NCBI GenBank assembly: GCA_937982665.1
Contig: CALJLD010000239.1
Coordinates: 1-15,305, forward strand
Length of the DNA: 15,305 nucleotides
Source of the DNA: an uncultured Planctomycetales bacterium
GTDB lineage: Bacteria > Planctomycetota > Planctomycetia > Pirellulales > S012-138
Direction of reading: 5' to 3'
This document shows positions 14,022 to 15,305 of the stretch, in pieces (within the stretch, counting starts at the first letter, position 1; each line of letters begins with the position of its first letter). Both the position numbers and the translations under genes were made by a program. The notes under the pieces were generated by a model. The model did not search any database. It worked only from the letters and a program-made list of their open reading frames with translations, and was not told the origin of the DNA.

Positions 14022-14118
14022 TTCCTTAGTTGTCGCTCCCCTCTCCGCGTCACTCTAATCATCGGCCAAACTCAGCGTCGCGAAGAACCGCGGACACCAG
14101 ATCGATGTAACAACGATT

Positions 14119-14910
14119 ATGACGGATGTACTAGCCAAAATCGTCGATCACAAACGGCAAGAAATCGCAGCAGCCAAAGAGCACGTTTCGCCGGAGTCCA
14201 TGCGCGCGCAAGCGGAAGATGTTGCGGTGGCCGGTCCCAGTCGAGATTTCTTTGCTGCGCTGGATCGGCCTGGCGAGATTCGTCTCATTGCAGAAGTCAA
14301 GAAGGCCAGTCCCTCAGCCGGGTTGATTCGTGCCGACTTCGATCCAATTGCCATTGCCACGGCGTACGTTCAGCACGATGCCGCGTGCATTAGCGTGCTG
14401 ACTGACGAGGAGTTCTTTCAGGGACACCTGGATTACCTGATCGAGATTCGGCGAAATGTTATGGCGCCGCTTTTGCGCAAAGACTTCATCCTGGATGAGT
14501 ACCAACTGTGGGAAGCCAAGGTTGCCGGCGCGGACGCGGTCCTGTTGATTGCCGAGTGCCTGGACGACTGCAATCTGCGAAAGCTTCACAATGCGGCCAT
14601 CGAGTTGCAGCTTTGTCCGCTGGTTGAGTTCTATGAACCGGCCAATCTGGAGCGTGTGCTGGAAGCCGGCGCTACGCTGATTGGCGTCAACAACCGCAAC
14701 CTGACCACGTTTGAAACAGACCTGGAACACACTCTCCGTGTGCGTGAGTTGATACCGGACAACTGCCTGCTGGTCAGCGAAAGCGGCATTCGCACGCACG
14801 ATGATGTCACCCGGCTGCAAGCCGCAGGCGTAAACGCAATCCTCGTCGGCGAAAGTTTGATGCGGCAGCCGGATGTGGGGAAAGCGGTGGATGAGCTAAT
14901 GGGCAGGTAA
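14119..14910 (+). CDS. trpC: Indole-3-glycerol-phosphate synthase
   Basis: A 263-residue cytoplasmic TIM-barrel enzyme that closes the indole ring of CdRP to give indole-3-glycerol phosphate in tryptophan synthesis. All family landmarks are present: IAEVKKASPS (E59, K61), LLRKDFI (catalytic K121), LVEFYEP (E170), GVNNRNL (N191-N192), LVSESGI (S220) and ILVGESLM. The length is typical for a monofunctional enzyme, with no fused TrpF. The start is an ATG without a Shine-Dalgarno site, and the N-terminus (MTDVLAKIVDHKRQEI) is standard. No other trp gene is in the window, so it is a scattered gene and not part of a trp operon. Its neighbours suggest no special role. Confidence 0.98.
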   Translation: MTDVLAKIVDHKRQEIAAAKEHVSPESMRAQAEDVAVAGPSRDFFAALDRPGEIRLIAEVKKASPSAGLIRADFDPIAIATAYVQHDAACISVLTDEEFFQGHLDYLIEIRRNVMAPLLRKDFILDEYQLWEAKVAGADAVLLIAECLDDCNLRKLHNAAIELQLCPLVEFYEPANLERVLEAGATLIGVNNRNLTTFETDLEHTLRVRELIPDNCLLVSESGIRTHDDVTRLQAAGVNAILVGESLMRQPDVGKAVDELMGR

Positions 14911-14919
14911 GAGAGATGT

Positions 14920-14940
14920 GCCCGCGATCACATGGCGGGC
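14920..14940. terminator. Shared terminator candidate between convergent trpC and the right-edge gene
   Basis: GCCCGC (14920-14925) and GCGGGC (14935-14940) form a perfect GC-only six-pair stem with a nine-base loop, in the 29-base gap between the two converging genes. On the plus strand it is followed by TATTCATT, a loose U-rich tail. A bidirectional terminator is plausible from position and structure. Confidence 0.5.
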
Positions 14941-15305
14941 TATTCATTCAACTCTTCCGGCAGCAAATCCAGGATCCGCTGCAACAGTTCGCGGCGTTCT
15001 TCCGCTTCTACGTAATTCGACCGCGTGGGGTTGAGCATGTCCTCAATCTCATAGCGATGGTACTCGGCCATCCGCTCACCGTAGCTGTTTTCCTCCAGGA
15101 GTTGCACATACTGTGTCAGCCCAGCGTCATCCACATCTTGCAGCCTCAATGCATGGCTCATGTAGTCGTACGCGTCTGCATGCCCCTGTTGATGAAGTTT
15201 CTCACGGTAGATCTCGCGCACCCACGGGGCGATTTCTTCCGCGGCTTCCGCAGCAAGAAAGACCTCAAGGAGCGATGGTACGCGTTCGCCAAAGCCGGGG
15301 TCCGG
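14940..15305 (-). CDS. C-terminal part of an unrecognised protein, cut by the right edge
   Basis: The reading frame is open from the right edge to the TAG at 14940, giving at least 121 residues. A GTG at 15221 could be a start, but the frame continues upstream without a stop and reads as protein (GFGERVPSLLEVFLAAEAAEEIAPWVREIYREKL), so the gene very probably begins outside the window. The visible part is acidic and almost wholly helical, with LLQRILDLLPEELNE at the end. I do not recognise the family. No membrane span, signal peptide or metal motif is visible. It converges with trpC, 29 bases away. Confidence 0.65.
   Translation of the reverse strand, partial: PDPGFGERVPSLLEVFLAAEAAEEIAPWVREIYREKLHQQGHADAYDYMSHALRLQDVDDAGLTQYVQLLEENSYGERMAEYHRYEIEDMLNPTRSNYVEAEERRELLQRILDLLPEELNE

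Noticed and set aside
14028..14118. A possible tryptophan attenuator or leader peptide before trpC
   Set aside because: No run of TGG codons, no paired terminator and antiterminator stems, and no T-run in the 90-base leader.

Overview
The window reads as a chromosomal segment of a Gram-negative-type bacterium with fairly high GC, most likely a member of the Planctomycetota. That assignment is an inference from gene content and style: an ABC-2 permease whose N-terminus carries 'REAVTAPRR', overlapping long/short CNNM-type CBS proteins, a very large anchored OstA/LptA-like protein, a small 'RRQFG…ELALAIDSYKL' protein, and mostly weak or absent Shine-Dalgarno sites. No tRNA, rRNA, CRISPR array, insertion sequence or phage gene was seen. 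It looks like ordinary core chromosome rather than an island.

Left part (96-3543, minus strand) is an assimilatory sulfur cluster: a plant-type ferredoxin sulfite reductase, then an iron-sulfur APS/PAPS reductase (CysH), then an Rrf2-family regulator without the Fe-S cysteines of IscR. A strong sigma70-like promoter (TTGGCA-17-TATAAA) lies upstream of the sulfite reductase. A near-perfect 14-bp palindrome covers its predicted start of transcription and is a good candidate site for the regulator encoded at the end of the cluster. Hairpins follow each of the three genes.

Middle part (3997-11153, plus strand) is an envelope cluster. KdsD (arabinose-5-phosphate isomerase) and KdsC (Kdo-8-phosphate phosphatase) make the Kdo sugar of lipopolysaccharide. 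Directly after them, 23 bases on, is a 1111-residue membrane-anchored protein with at least three OstA/LptA-like segments. It plausibly serves as a giant LptC/LptA-type bridge for LPS export. Then comes a duplicated ABC-2 permease with no ATPase beside it.

Right part (11320-15305) holds two overlapping DUF21/CBS proteins of the CorB/CorC-CNNM ion-transport family, a small conserved-looking hypothetical protein on the minus strand, a stand-alone trpC with an extended -10 promoter, and the C-terminal part of an unrecognised minus-strand gene that runs off the right edge.

Nothing here is an obviously new defence or mobile system. The most interesting items are the giant Lpt-like protein in its Kdo-gene context and the regulator/operator pairing of the sulfur cluster.
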